NCBI RefSeq assembly: GCF_021390495.1
Contig: NZ_JAJEJP010000001.1
Span: 3,224,001-3,288,000, forward strand
Direction of reading: 5' to 3'
Length of the DNA stretch: 64,000 bases
Origin: Paraburkholderia sp. ZP32-5
Lineage (GTDB): Bacteria; Pseudomonadota; Gammaproteobacteria; Burkholderiales; Burkholderiaceae
Shown: positions 27,986-36,718 of the stretch, in pieces
Layout: each line of letters begins with the position of its first letter
Numbering within the stretch: the first letter of the stretch is position 1
Notes under the pieces: generated by a model
Seen by the model: the letters and a program-made list of their open reading frames with translations, nothing else
What the model was told of the DNA's origin: nothing
Databases searched by the model: none
Translations under genes and position numbers: made by a program

Positions 27986-29026
27986 TCACCATGGAACGGT
28001 TGAATTGCCCTCAAACCCGACAGACACTCCCATGTCAGTCGAGGAATCTCTTTTCGCCACCATTGGGACGAGCTGCAATTGCTCACGTACGGACGCGATA
28101 CGTTGCTTCAGTGCCAGCCCTTCCGCAGAGTGAAAACGTGCGAGCATACTGACCCGACCTGTGACGGAGGGTAAGAGCGCTCGCGCCTCCGAGAAAGCTC
28201 CAGTCGCGAATGTCAGTTCGAGCTTGTGTACGGCAGCGCGAATCTGTCCTCGCTGCTGACCTGAAAGGCTGGGATCACCATTGACACCGAGCTTCGTCGC
28301 CGTGATGCGGCCGCTCCCCGTCTGGATTTTGTGTTTCGATCGTTTGGCAGAATAGCCGTGTCGCGCCAGCATTGCATATATGACCGCGATCACTGACTGC
28401 TTATCGGCATGAGCAATACCAGTGCTGGACGAAACACATACATCATCGACATATCGCGAGTATCGTAATCCACGAGACGCCATCTCCGTATGTATCGCCG
28501 GCTCCACGCGCCAGAAAACGAGATTCGCGATATGCGGACTTGTGATGGCTCCCTGCGGGAGAGCGCCATCTTTGGTGCAAAGAGCCGTTAGGCACTGCGC
28601 CACATCGGCCGAAAAACGGAAGAACTGCGACCAGACTTCCTGCACGAGATGCTGCGTGGTCGAGGGAAAGAATCCTTGGATGTCTTCGCTAATCAGGATC
28701 TTTGAATTGCGATGCAGCAGCGCGTTCGTACGATAGTCCTGCCCCTTCACACTGCCAGTCAGATAGTTTGGAAAACTTACTCGATCGAGAATGGCCAGTT
28801 TGATCCGCCGATGAATATCCTTCAACACCGGCTTCGCATCAAACGTTTCGCGAAGCGTACCGTCCGCTTTTTCGATCTTGTCCGCGACTCGGTAGAGAGA
28901 GGAAGCTTTGGCGGCGACTGCAGCGAGATGCTCGACCGTTACACCCAACGCTCGCGACAATGCCGCCATACTTTCTATGGGAGCAGCCGTGTACCTAGGA
29001 ACCTCTAACCGGTTCATGTGTATCAC
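27986..29026 (-). CDS. Retron-type reverse transcriptase
   Basis: A 346-aa RNA-directed DNA polymerase. Palm motifs are SEDIQGFFPS (catalytic Asp at 115), LPQGAITSPHIANL at 156-169 and YSRYVDDVCVSS, with YVDD at 192-195 in place of the usual YADD. NALLH at 101-105 matches the retron NAxxH motif, and ITATKLGVN near 241-249 sits where retron RTs carry VTG, here altered. There is no maturase or HNH domain. Its start overlaps the XRE gene by 32 bp; an in-frame ATG at 29017 is an alternative. Third gene of a leftward operon. Confidence 0.88.
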   Translation of the reverse strand: MIHMNRLEVPRYTAAPIESMAALSRALGVTVEHLAAVAAKASSLYRVADKIEKADGTLRETFDAKPVLKDIHRRIKLAILDRVSFPNYLTGSVKGQDYRTNALLHRNSKILISEDIQGFFPSTTQHLVQEVWSQFFRFSADVAQCLTALCTKDGALPQGAITSPHIANLVFWRVEPAIHTEMASRGLRYSRYVDDVCVSSSTGIAHADKQSVIAVIYAMLARHGYSAKRSKHKIQTGSGRITATKLGVNGDPSLSGQQRGQIRAAVHKLELTFATGAFSEARALLPSVTGRVSMLARFHSAEGLALKQRIASVREQLQLVPMVAKRDSSTDMGVSVGFEGNSTVPW

Positions 29027-29306
29027 TCAGTATCTCCAACGCCGCGCGGGCGAGCTGACCGGAGAGCTCTTTGTCCATACCGGCAAGCTCCTCTCGGTCT
29101 GATCCCAGAAAGAATAGAATCTCCGTCGGGATGCGTAACGCTCCGGCAATACTTTTCAAAGTGGATAGCGACGGATCCCTCTGATTGCTTTCCAGCATGG
29201 AAAGGTAAGAAATCGAACAACCCGCAAGTCCAGCTAGTTCAGCCTGTGATAACGACCTACGAGTCCGACACATCTTGATAGCCTGACCCATATTCATAAC
29301 GCTCAT
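28995..29306 (-). CDS. XRE family helix-turn-helix protein
   Basis: About 103 aa. The HTH is in MCRTRRSLSQAELAGLAGCS and SYLSMLESNQRDPSLSTLKS, followed by a helical tail (IPTEILFFLG, LARAALEILS). Possible starts lie at 29315 (TTG), 29306, 29297 and 29291 (ATG); 29306 is used provisionally. It overlaps the reverse transcriptase gene at its 3' end, so the two are coupled. It may repress the operon, or be the effector/antitoxin partner as in retron families that pair the RT with an HTH protein. Confidence 0.85.
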   Translation of the reverse strand: MSVMNMGQAIKMCRTRRSLSQAELAGLAGCSISYLSMLESNQRDPSLSTLKSIAGALRIPTEILFFLGSDREELAGMDKELSGQLARAALEILSDTHEPVRGS

Positions 29307-29339
29307 CCAAATCAACTGTGGGGCTTGCTGTGACTTGGC

Positions 29340-29582
29340 CTAACGCCAGTGGTCCATGAGACTCGTAATGTTCGTCACAAGTCGCAGGATCATTGCGATG
29401 ATGCGGAGAACTCGGCCTTCGAGTTCTTCCCGCCGAACAGCTTCCCGGCGGTCGGACTGCTGTTTCAGCAATCCGATGACATCATCGAGTTCTGCCAGTA
29501 CACCAGCATCGAGTTGGCTGTGATAGGTTTCGCGCAGCTTTTGCAGCGTCGCGATTGCTACTGTTAAAGCATCTTTCTGCAT
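29340..29582 (-). CDS. Small helical protein, 80 aa, first gene of the RT operon
   Basis: The start at 29582 (MQKDALTVAIATLQKLRETY) has AGGAG 8 nt upstream; the longest frame begins at 29732 without one. The protein is strongly amphipathic and helical, with a probable coiled coil in LAELDDVIGLLKQQSDRREA and a hydrophobic C-terminal helix (RIIAMILRLVTNITSLMDHW) that could touch the membrane. It precedes the XRE gene by about 33 bp. No family recognised; it could be the effector of a retron-like system. Confidence 0.65.
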   Translation of the reverse strand: MQKDALTVAIATLQKLRETYHSQLDAGVLAELDDVIGLLKQQSDRREAVRREELEGRVLRIIAMILRLVTNITSLMDHWR

Positions 29583-29938
29583 TTGCAGCTCCTTGAACGC
29601 GGCACGTCGCCGAAGTCCCTCAACAAGGCGATGCCAAACGTCCCCACTTAGCAAATGATCGAAAGGAGCCAACCCGATGCGCAAGCCCAACCCAGTCCCT
29701 TCGGCTGAGAGGAAGTCCCTCGGTCCGCCCAACGACGTAACCGGCTGGCTTCCTCGACGCGGCCGTACCCGACCCGCGCACCGATACCTCTCTAACCCTG
29801 GACGCTAGAGCTGCCCGTTCCGCAAAACGGACTAATGCACAACTGATCCTTCGCCGTGGTAGGAAAATGCCATTGCTCACCTAGGCGATACGCCTAGCCT
29901 GCGAGAAGCATTGGACCACGAAAAAATGACATGCGCAA

Positions 29939-29969
29939 GCCAAATATTCACTATGTGTGAATATTTGGC
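29939..29969. repeat. Perfect AT-rich palindrome with 13-bp arms
   Basis: GCCAAATATTCAC (29939-29951) and its exact complement (29957-29969) flank TATGT. There is no T-run, so a dimeric repressor operator or a structured RNA end is more likely than a terminator. It lies upstream of the XRE-RT operon. Confidence 0.85.
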
Positions 29970-30000
29970 CGAAGTCACGGACCGCCCCTTTCGTCGAACC

Positions 30001-30025
30001 GAAAAAAAAGCTCCCGAAGGAGCCC
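30001..30025 (-). terminator. Intrinsic terminator of the 99-aa protein gene
   Basis: On the minus strand GGCTCC-TTCG-GGAGCT is followed by T8. It lies 22 bp beyond the stop at 30047. Confidence 0.85.
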
Positions 30026-30046
30026 TCTGTTCCCGCAATCCGGTCG

Positions 30047-30346
30047 TCACTTCTTACCCATCGGCTCGTGCTTGTCCTTGATCATTTGGTAGTAAGTGCT
30101 CGCTCCCGCCTTCGTCAGCTTCACTTCCGAGATGAACTTCTCGATGATGTCTTTCCGCGTCACGTCCTTGACGGAACGCATCCGCTTGTAGATTTCCGTC
30201 GCCAGTTCCATCTTCGTCGGCGTAGCTGGTGCCACCTTCGCTGCGGTATCGTTCGCCGTTGCGGTACCGGCATTTGCCTTCACATCGGCGACAAGCTTGC
30301 CCGCTTTATCGTCTTTGCTCGCCACACCTTGCTTCTGATCGACCAT
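30047..30346 (-). CDS. Hypothetical protein with Ala/Lys-rich linker and conserved C-terminal helical domain, 99 aa
   Basis: The ATG at 30346 (MVDQKQGVASKDDK) has GGAGTG upstream; longer frames to 30472 lack one. An Ala/Thr/Lys-rich linker precedes a C-terminal block, KMELATEIYKRMRSVKDVTR then KDIIEKFISEVKLTKAGAST, that looks like a small winged-helix or DNA-binding domain found in short proteins of Burkholderiales elements. Complete unit with terminator. Function unknown. Confidence 0.65.
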   Translation of the reverse strand: MVDQKQGVASKDDKAGKLVADVKANAGTATANDTAAKVAPATPTKMELATEIYKRMRSVKDVTRKDIIEKFISEVKLTKAGASTYYQMIKDKHEPMGKK

Positions 30347-31395
30347 GATCGCACTCCATTCGTTGAAAGTGCGTCCAGGGTCCAGCAGATCGACCTTCAA
30401 GGCAACGGCAAGCGAGCGACTACGACCGACACGACGGCGACCAGCGCAAAATCCGACGAGCAACAATGACACTTTTCACGTCACCATTACGCACCGGCGT
30501 TCTATACCCTTGATCTAACGGGAATTTTCGAGTCAGATCATCAGCTTATTAGGATTCTGCCGCAGGATCATCCCCGCCCAGCCCGCAGTCTGGCTGTCGC
30601 CGACCGCCCCAACATGTGGGGATGAAATTTCTTCCATCCAACTGAATGGAACGGCTTTTTTAAACGATTAAACAATTTTTCTTGTTTTTAGAAAGTTTTT
30701 ATATAGAGGAGGAGATAGAGAGAACTTTCTGAAAATCGATGAAATCGTTGAATTGTTTAAGATGTGTTGCGCTCGCACGCACGAGCAACGGTCGAGGACA
30801 CGGACCCATCGCTAACGAAAGCCATAGTCGGAGAGGTAATCCGTAGAGCCGCCGCGTGTCACATACATGACCTGCACGACAAGCCCCGTCGAAAAAAGCT
30901 TTCTGCGACAGCTTCAGCCGATCCGAGAATACCCAAGTCCTAAAAAATAGGGGTTTCTACTAGATGGACGTAAAAAGACAACGATGCCAACTCTTAAAGT
31001 AGGTGTTTACCCTTATATCCTGCAATGAGAACATCTCGATCGAGTTCAGAGGGGTATCTTGACCGAAAACGTGCATCCCCGACGCGCCAAACGAGCCGGC
31101 AAGGCCTGTTACAAATATTGCGCCCCCTCTCCCCCTACCTTGCCGATTTGTAGCTACCTTCTAGCTCGCGCATTCGATTTTCCAGACCTCCCCGCCCCAT
31201 ACTCCGAGTGGAAACAGGCAAAGATTACTCATCTTGTGCAACGCCCCTCGTCTCCGTAAAGTCAAGTCCATCGAATTTCCGCACAGACACTCCGGCAACG
31301 GACCAACGTGCGACGAGGCGTTCCCTCGCATTCTGAATTCGATCCAGCAACGTTCAATATGAACGGCTTGGCAACCATCTTGAAAAGGAAATTTC
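30347..31395. other. Long non-coding region containing a possible replication origin
   Basis: About 1 kb without a convincing gene. It holds an AT-rich 38-bp imperfect inverted repeat (30660-30760) and a weak 42-codon plus-strand frame (31025-31153) with no ribosome binding site. It precedes the small gene and PrimPol-helicase, so it may hold the element's origin and promoters. Confidence 0.45.
30660..30760. repeat. AT-rich inverted repeat, two 38-bp arms (candidate origin)
   Basis: Arm 30660-30697 and the complement of arm 30723-30760 agree at about 28 of 38 positions, ending in a perfect AGAAAGTT/AACTTTCT around a 25-nt AT/purine-rich centre. Each arm contains AAACAATT-like and ACGATT-like words. 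Position upstream of the primase-helicase is consistent with an origin. Confidence 0.6.
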
Positions 31396-31755
31396 ATGAA
31401 CGAAGAGCTTAACGATATTTATTTTAGTGATCCTATGCAAATCATCAGCTTGTTTTTGCAAGAAGGCCTCCTGAAATTGACTGGCCCCGAGGATTGGGTA
31501 TGCGATTTGTCTCCCGAGTACTCCGTTTGGCCGATTAACTCACGCGATGTGCGGCGCCCCCTCTCCAGCCTTAAGATCGGGGATTACATCCACTGCCCCA
31601 GGTACCCGACTACGCGTAGCGCAATTCCTATCATCGGAATGAACGGGAAACCGTATGGCTTCGTCTGCAACGAATGCGACGCCATTTGCACCACAACCGA
31701 CCTTGGTATGCCTTATGACTTGCCTGTCGATGGAGAAGCAATGGTGGATGCCTAA
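31396..31755 (+). CDS. Hypothetical protein, 119 aa
   Basis: Begins MNEELNDIYFSDPMQIISLF after an AAAGGA site 6-7 nt upstream of the ATG. It contains VCNECDAICTTTDLG, a CxxC pair followed by a third Cys that might bind a metal, and DWVCDLSPEYSVWPI earlier. No known family. It precedes the PrimPol-helicase gene by 133 bp on the same strand and may belong to the element's replication unit. Confidence 0.6.
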   Translation: MNEELNDIYFSDPMQIISLFLQEGLLKLTGPEDWVCDLSPEYSVWPINSRDVRRPLSSLKIGDYIHCPRYPTTRSAIPIIGMNGKPYGFVCNECDAICTTTDLGMPYDLPVDGEAMVDA

Positions 31756-31888
31756 CGCCTGAGACCTCCCAACAACGACGGATTTGACCTGCCCGGTCTT
31801 GGGCAAATAATTCTCGACCGCCGCTGACTCGTAGCCGGAAGATGGTGCTCGCACTATTTCCCGGCTATCTATTTTGTATTCCTAAATT

Positions 31889-34153
31889 ATGAATATCGAT
31901 CCAATTAGAAAATACGCCGATCTCGCTGCGAAAGGTTTCTCCTGCTTCCCGATTCGCCAGAACGAGAAAAGTCCCCTTACTCCGCACGGATTCAAAGACG
32001 CCAGCCTCGACACGGAACAGCATCGGGCGTGGGCGGAGCAATTCCCTAACTCGAACATCGCCTACGCGACTGGCACTCCATCCGGCCGTTTGATCGTGCT
32101 CGACATGGATGTGAAAAACAAGAACTCAGGTGCAAAGTCCCTCGTTGCACTGGAGAAGAAGCACGGCCCTTTCCCTGAAACTCTTACCGCCTTGACGCAA
32201 TCTGGGGGTGCCCATTACCTGTATACGCACCCTGAAGGTATGAAAATTCAGTGCAAGGTCGGCTTCCGTGACGGCATCGACATTCGGGCCGACGGTGGCT
32301 ACTGCGTCGCTCCCCCATCCACGATCGATGGCAACAAGTATGAATGGGTCGATCCGACCGTGCCTATCGCACCCGCTCCTGAATGGTTGCTTGAAGAACT
32401 TGCCAAGCAAGGAACGACGCGCCGCAAACGTAAATCGCGCAAAAGCGAAATCGTCTCACTTGGTGGTCGTAACCATGCAGTCATGCTGTACGCGTTCTCT
32501 ATGCTCAACAACGGACTGGATTACGACCGTCTGGAAGATCAACTTCTCGATTACAACAATACTTGCTGCAATCCGCCGCTTCCCGAATCGGAGGTGTCGC
32601 AAATCGCAGCAAACGTGATCAAATCTCACCAAGAGAACATTGGAAATTCGTTGCACACAACCGACCTCGGCAACGCGCAGCGGATGTACGAGCTGTTCGG
32701 TAGCAAGCTTCGGTACGTCTCCGAGACAAAGCAGTGGCTCGAAAAGCAAGAATCGGGCGTGTGGAAACGCGTGGACGAACTGTACGTGCTCTTTCTCGCG
32801 CGTCGTATCCTTTCGCTTATCTACGAAGAAATGTATAGCCTGAATCCCGGTAGTCGTCAGGACATGTTCGAGCACGCACAATATACGGAAAGCAATACTG
32901 GCCTGAAAAACGCCGTTGACCTGTTCAGGTCCGAACCAGGAGTCGCCCTGTCTGCCAATAGTCTCGATCAGGGTGAGTGGACACTGCCCGTAAGGAACGG
33001 GCTGATCGATTTGCGGACCAACGAGTTCACGCCCATGCGGCCGAATCTGCACATTACGTATACCGCCGGGGTGGACTACGATCCGAACGCGATCTGTCCT
33101 AACTGGGAAAGGTTCTTGTTGCGGATCATGAACGGTAACGTTGCACTGGTCGAATATGTACGCCGTGCCGTCGGATACACGTTGACTTGTCAGACCTCAG
33201 AACACGTATTGTTCTTCCTGTTCGGCAGCGGTGCTAACGGCAAATCAACTTTTCTCAATGTATTGCGCACCCTGTTTGGCGACCTCGGTGCTCAGGCCAA
33301 CGGCGACATGTTGCTTGAAAAGAATGGTGCTTTCGGTATGTCGCAAAACGCCGCGAGTAGCGAAGTTGCACGCCTGATGGGCAAACGTCTTGTTGCCATG
33401 AGTGAGGTGGAGGACGGACGCCATTTCAGCGAAAAGACGGTGAAGTGGTATACCGGTGGTGAGATCATCACAGCGCGGATGCTCTATCAGAATGCATTCG
33501 AATTCAAGCCTCGGTTCAAGCTCTGGCTCGCTGGCAACTACAAGCCTACCGTCAAGGGTTCTGATCACGGCATCTGGCGTCGTATGAAGCTGATCCCGTT
33601 CACCGTCACGATTCCGCCCGAGGAACGTGATCCTGACCTTGAACGCAAGCTCTGCGAAGAGCTTCCTGGCATTCTGAATTGGGCTTTACTCGGCTGCCAG
33701 CACTGGCGTGAAAACGGGTACAAGCTCAATGAACCCGAGATCATCACAAACGAAGTCGCAGAGTACCGCGGCGAAATGGACATCGTGAGTAGTTGGCTCT
33801 CGGAATTTACTCGTGACGATCCGGACGGCGAAATCCATTTCGGGAATACCTACAAGTTCTTCAAGGCTTGGAGCGAGGCACAATATAACTTCGCATACTC
33901 GGGGAAGCGGTTCGGCATGATCCTGAAAGAAAAGGGATACAAGCCCGCATCAAAGCCCCACCGCGTTTACAAAGGCTTGACATTGCTCGTTGATCTTGAG
34001 TTTAACGAAAACACAGGAGCCTACGTCGGACATGAATTCAATGAGACGGAAGTCTATCAGCGGAAGAAAAGCTGGCAGAAGAAGTTGCTCTCCAATATGA
34101 CCGACGAGGATTTCGACGCGGACGGCGATGGGGATGGCACGCCCGCAGTGTAA
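31889..34153 (+). CDS. Bifunctional PrimPol primase / P4-type D5-like helicase
   Basis: A 754-aa replication protein. The N-terminal primase-polymerase domain (PF09250 type) has the metal-binding LIVLDMDVKN at 68-77, SGGAHYLYTHP at 105-115 and DIRADGGYCVAPPS at 131-144. The C-terminal superfamily-3 helicase has Walker A FGSGANGKST at 445-454 and KLWLAGNYKPTVKGSDHGIW with the sensor Asn. The combination is typical of phage-plasmids and integrative satellites, where it starts replication at the element's origin. A terminator follows and then the integrase. Confidence 0.93.
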   Translation: MNIDPIRKYADLAAKGFSCFPIRQNEKSPLTPHGFKDASLDTEQHRAWAEQFPNSNIAYATGTPSGRLIVLDMDVKNKNSGAKSLVALEKKHGPFPETLTALTQSGGAHYLYTHPEGMKIQCKVGFRDGIDIRADGGYCVAPPSTIDGNKYEWVDPTVPIAPAPEWLLEELAKQGTTRRKRKSRKSEIVSLGGRNHAVMLYAFSMLNNGLDYDRLEDQLLDYNNTCCNPPLPESEVSQIAANVIKSHQENIGNSLHTTDLGNAQRMYELFGSKLRYVSETKQWLEKQESGVWKRVDELYVLFLARRILSLIYEEMYSLNPGSRQDMFEHAQYTESNTGLKNAVDLFRSEPGVALSANSLDQGEWTLPVRNGLIDLRTNEFTPMRPNLHITYTAGVDYDPNAICPNWERFLLRIMNGNVALVEYVRRAVGYTLTCQTSEHVLFFLFGSGANGKSTFLNVLRTLFGDLGAQANGDMLLEKNGAFGMSQNAASSEVARLMGKRLVAMSEVEDGRHFSEKTVKWYTGGEIITARMLYQNAFEFKPRFKLWLAGNYKPTVKGSDHGIWRRMKLIPFTVTIPPEERDPDLERKLCEELPGILNWALLGCQHWRENGYKLNEPEIITNEVAEYRGEMDIVSSWLSEFTRDDPDGEIHFGNTYKFFKAWSEAQYNFAYSGKRFGMILKEKGYKPASKPHRVYKGLTLLVDLEFNENTGAYVGHEFNETEVYQRKKSWQKKLLSNMTDEDFDADGDGDGTPAV

Positions 34154-34176
34154 GCCTTCGTAAGTGGCTCCTTCGG

Positions 34177-34204
34177 AACGGACCGTATTCGCGTACGGTC
34201 CGTT
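34177..34204 (+). terminator. Intrinsic terminator after the primase-helicase gene
   Basis: An 11-bp perfect stem (34177-34187 with 34194-34204) with a TTCGCG loop is followed by T7. It lies 23 bp beyond the stop codon. Confidence 0.9.
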
Positions 34205-34299
34205 TTTTTGTTCCTGACGTGGGCGAAAGCTGTTGTCCTACCCGTGTATCTGACCGGATGGTGTTGTTCATTAATTACATTCCGTAAGGAGCAACACGC

Positions 34300-35448
34300 A
34301 TGACACTCATCCGTCGAAACAACAGCAAGAACTGGTATTACCAGTTCCAGATTCAGGGCAAGAAGTTCTTCGGTTCGACCGGAACGCCAAACAAGACGAA
34401 GGCCGCGCAAGTCGAACGCGAAATGCGCAACCGAGCACACAGTGAGCGATATCTTGGTGATTCGCCCGAGATCACAGTGAAAGATGCACTGGAACAGTAT
34501 GTCGAGTCCCGTAAGGGCACCGCCTACTACAGCGGTATGTGGTCGGGCATCCGGAAAGCGATGGGGTACAAGCTTCATTCGAAGACGAAGGCGAAACTTC
34601 CCTGTTATGGATTCCATCCCGACACGCTACTGCACGAACTGACAACCCGCGATTTCGAAGTTCTTGTTGCAAAACGCAAGGCCGAAGGCGACAAGCCCGC
34701 GACGATCAAACACGAGATCGGTTTGCTGCGAGCAACCATCAACGAGATGACGAAGCTCGGCTTCAAGGTGAATCGCGAAATCGTGTTTCCCGCGCTTAAG
34801 ACTTCCTATAGGCTTCGATATCTCGATTCCAACGAAGAGTCGGCGTTATTGCTCGAACTCGATCCGGAACGGCGTAGAAACGGTTTAAAGCCGTTAGAAA
34901 CGCGAACACCCGAGATGACGCGGAATGTCCAGGACAACTACGACATCACGGTTTTTCTGCTAGATACGGGGTGTCGATACTCCGAGGTCGCAAACATTCC
35001 TTGGTCGGCGATCGATGTTGACGCATGCACGATCAGTCTCTACCGGAGCAAGGTGCGAAACGAGGATGTATTGCACATGACATCCCGACTCGAAACGGTC
35101 CTTCGTCGCCGGTGGGAGGAACGCCGCCCCGGACAACGATACGTATTCGAAGACCGCACTGGTAGTGAACGGGGCTACAGCACGAAAGCAATCAAGAAGG
35201 CGATCGAGCGCGCGGGGCTCAATGACGCGGCGGTGGTCAAGGAGCGTGGAGGGCGGGTCACTCTGCACACGTTTCGACACACCTTCGCGAGCAAGCTCGT
35301 CAGGGCGGGCGTCAGTCTCTACGAGGTGTCGGTATTGCTCGGTCACAGCGATCCGAAAATGACTCAGCGCTATGCTCACCTGAGTCCGAACGACGCGAGT
35401 CGCAAGGCTGTAAAAGTCATCGATTCGCTGCTGCTCAACCCCGCATGA
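34300..35448 (+). CDS. Tyrosine recombinase (phage-type integrase) of the island
   Basis: A 382-aa site-specific recombinase. A SAM-like core-binding domain is followed by a catalytic domain with Arg in DTGCRYSEVANIPW, the HxxR box in LHTFRHTFASKL, the second His in LLGHSDP and the nucleophile Tyr in MTQRYAHLSP, so the active site is complete. It probably moved the island into tRNA-Gly. Unusually, it lies about 7.6 kb from the left and 11 kb from the right attachment repeat. SD AAGGAG is 9-10 nt upstream of the ATG. Confidence 0.95.
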   Translation: MTLIRRNNSKNWYYQFQIQGKKFFGSTGTPNKTKAAQVEREMRNRAHSERYLGDSPEITVKDALEQYVESRKGTAYYSGMWSGIRKAMGYKLHSKTKAKLPCYGFHPDTLLHELTTRDFEVLVAKRKAEGDKPATIKHEIGLLRATINEMTKLGFKVNREIVFPALKTSYRLRYLDSNEESALLLELDPERRRNGLKPLETRTPEMTRNVQDNYDITVFLLDTGCRYSEVANIPWSAIDVDACTISLYRSKVRNEDVLHMTSRLETVLRRRWEERRPGQRYVFEDRTGSERGYSTKAIKKAIERAGLNDAAVVKERGGRVTLHTFRHTFASKLVRAGVSLYEVSVLLGHSDPKMTQRYAHLSPNDASRKAVKVIDSLLLNPA

Positions 35449-35555
35449 GGTCGGGGAATTCCACGAGCCAAGTACGCCTGAATTCAGGGCACTTTCAGCT
35501 TTTATAAAAGGCGTACAAAACCGGGATCGAGCACCGCGACCAGTGCTATGGATAT

Positions 35556-35927
35556 TCAGGTTTCGCACCGGATCGAGGGAGTGTCTCCCTCTGGTCCGTG
35601 TTGCCCGAGATGACTTCGGATCACACCATCAAGCCACTGCGCTTGACGTTGTCTGTCGGCAACATCAACGTACCAGAATTCGAAATCACAAATCGTGTCG
35701 TTGTCGATTCTCGCTTTCACAACACGTTCAACGCAGAATTTCCCATCATCACGCTTGCCCATGCGACCGACCAAGGCATCCTTGCCGTCCTTCGCGATAG
35801 CGACGAGATACCCATCCTCTGTACGAACGGGTAGCCAAAGGCGATTAAGTGTATCGACCGACATGACGCCGACCCGCTCCGCCATAACCGGCCACAGTTT
35901 TCCTTCAAACCACTGCTCGAACTGCAT
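35556..35927 (-). CDS. Hypothetical protein, 123 aa
   Basis: Begins MQFEQWFEGKLWPVMAERVG; contains DGYLVAIAKDGKDALVGRMG and an acidic/aromatic block DNDTICDFEFWYVDVADRQR. No motif of a known enzyme or DNA-binding family. The ribosome binding site is weak. It converges on the integrase gene. Low GC relative to the chromosome fits island cargo. Confidence 0.55.
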   Translation of the reverse strand: MQFEQWFEGKLWPVMAERVGVMSVDTLNRLWLPVRTEDGYLVAIAKDGKDALVGRMGKRDDGKFCVERVVKARIDNDTICDFEFWYVDVADRQRQAQWLDGVIRSHLGQHGPEGDTPSIRCET

Positions 35928-36014
35928 ATCCAGATCGCCTTGACGTATCGTAAATTCGGGCCGTCAATCTGCAAGGTGCGAGCCTTGTACGGCCCGCCGC
36001 TGCTTGCACCCCAC

Positions 36015-36593
36015 CTAGGTTTTGCAGCGCCTGATGAGATTCACGAGCGAATCGATAGTGGGCTTCGCTGACAGGTCCGCGCTTATCTGCCTGATGACTT
36101 CAACCGGCAGATTCCACCATCCCAGTGCTAGGAGCAAGTCGACGATTTCGCTGCAAAATCGGCTCTTTATCACCCTTGCGGGATTGCCGCCGACAACCTC
36201 ATATGGCATCACGTCTTTCACGACATTTGAATTTGCAGCGATGACGGCACCACTGCCAATCGACACTCCGGACATGATAGTCACGCCATGCCCGATCCAC
36301 ACATCATGTCCGATTGTCACATCACCGTTTGTTGCCGGATGGCCCTGAATTCCCACTCCATCAAGTTCTTCCTGAAAGATATGCCCGAATGGGAAGGTGG
36401 TCATCCAGTCCGCTCGATGATTCCCACCGAGGAAAATAGTGATTGATGAGGCAATCGAGCAGAATGAACCAATCGTTAGAGCTGCGCCCTCTCCCCACTG
36501 TTTGATAGAGATGTTCTCAAAGCCGTAGGTGAATCGACCGACTCTGATTTGGCTCCTGCCGACGGATCCGACTCGTTCAACGGTGTGTGACAT
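36015..36593 (-). CDS. CatB-related O-acetyltransferase (hexapeptide xenobiotic acetyltransferase family)
   Basis: A 192-aa left-handed beta-helix protein with hexapeptide repeats (LTIGSFCSIASSITIFLGGN, VTIGHDVWIGHGVTIMSGV, IGSGAVIAANSNVVKDV) and the catalytic His in GGNHRADWMTTFPF, close to the streptogramin/chloramphenicol acetyltransferase pattern. Relatives use acetyl-CoA to modify antibiotics, sugars or lipopolysaccharide. Island cargo; whether it confers resistance cannot be judged from sequence. Confidence 0.88.
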   Translation of the reverse strand: MSHTVERVGSVGRSQIRVGRFTYGFENISIKQWGEGAALTIGSFCSIASSITIFLGGNHRADWMTTFPFGHIFQEELDGVGIQGHPATNGDVTIGHDVWIGHGVTIMSGVSIGSGAVIAANSNVVKDVMPYEVVGGNPARVIKSRFCSEIVDLLLALGWWNLPVEVIRQISADLSAKPTIDSLVNLIRRCKT

Positions 36594-36718
36594 ATCCTTG
36601 TCGTGGAAGGCTTTCGAATTTCGCCCCTATCCCGAGACACCATCACTGCGATTAATTGAACATCTCGCTCTGAGCTAAATGAAGTCCAAGGCTGCTGTTT
36701 CCGATATCCGAGAAATTT

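Larger units (their letters stand above)
29583..30046 (-). other. Structured non-coding region upstream of the RT operon (candidate promoter and ncRNA)
   Basis: Some 350 bp from 29583 to 29938 lack a credible ORF but contain inverted repeats: CTAGGCG-N3-CGCCTAG near 29881, and a longer imperfect pairing of about ten base pairs between segments near 29745 and 29670 on the minus strand, enclosing about 70 nt. GAGGGACTTC also recurs. This is where a retron msr-msd RNA could lie, but its defining a1/a2 repeats and branching G were not identified. A palindrome and the terminator of the next gene complete the region. Confidence 0.35.

Noticed and set aside
29620..29880. 86-codon minus-strand frame upstream of the RT operon
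   Set aside because: No ribosome binding site, and the region is better explained as structured non-coding DNA.
31059..31259. 66-codon frame in the 1-kb gap before the primase
   Set aside because: Only a TTG start and no recognisable product.
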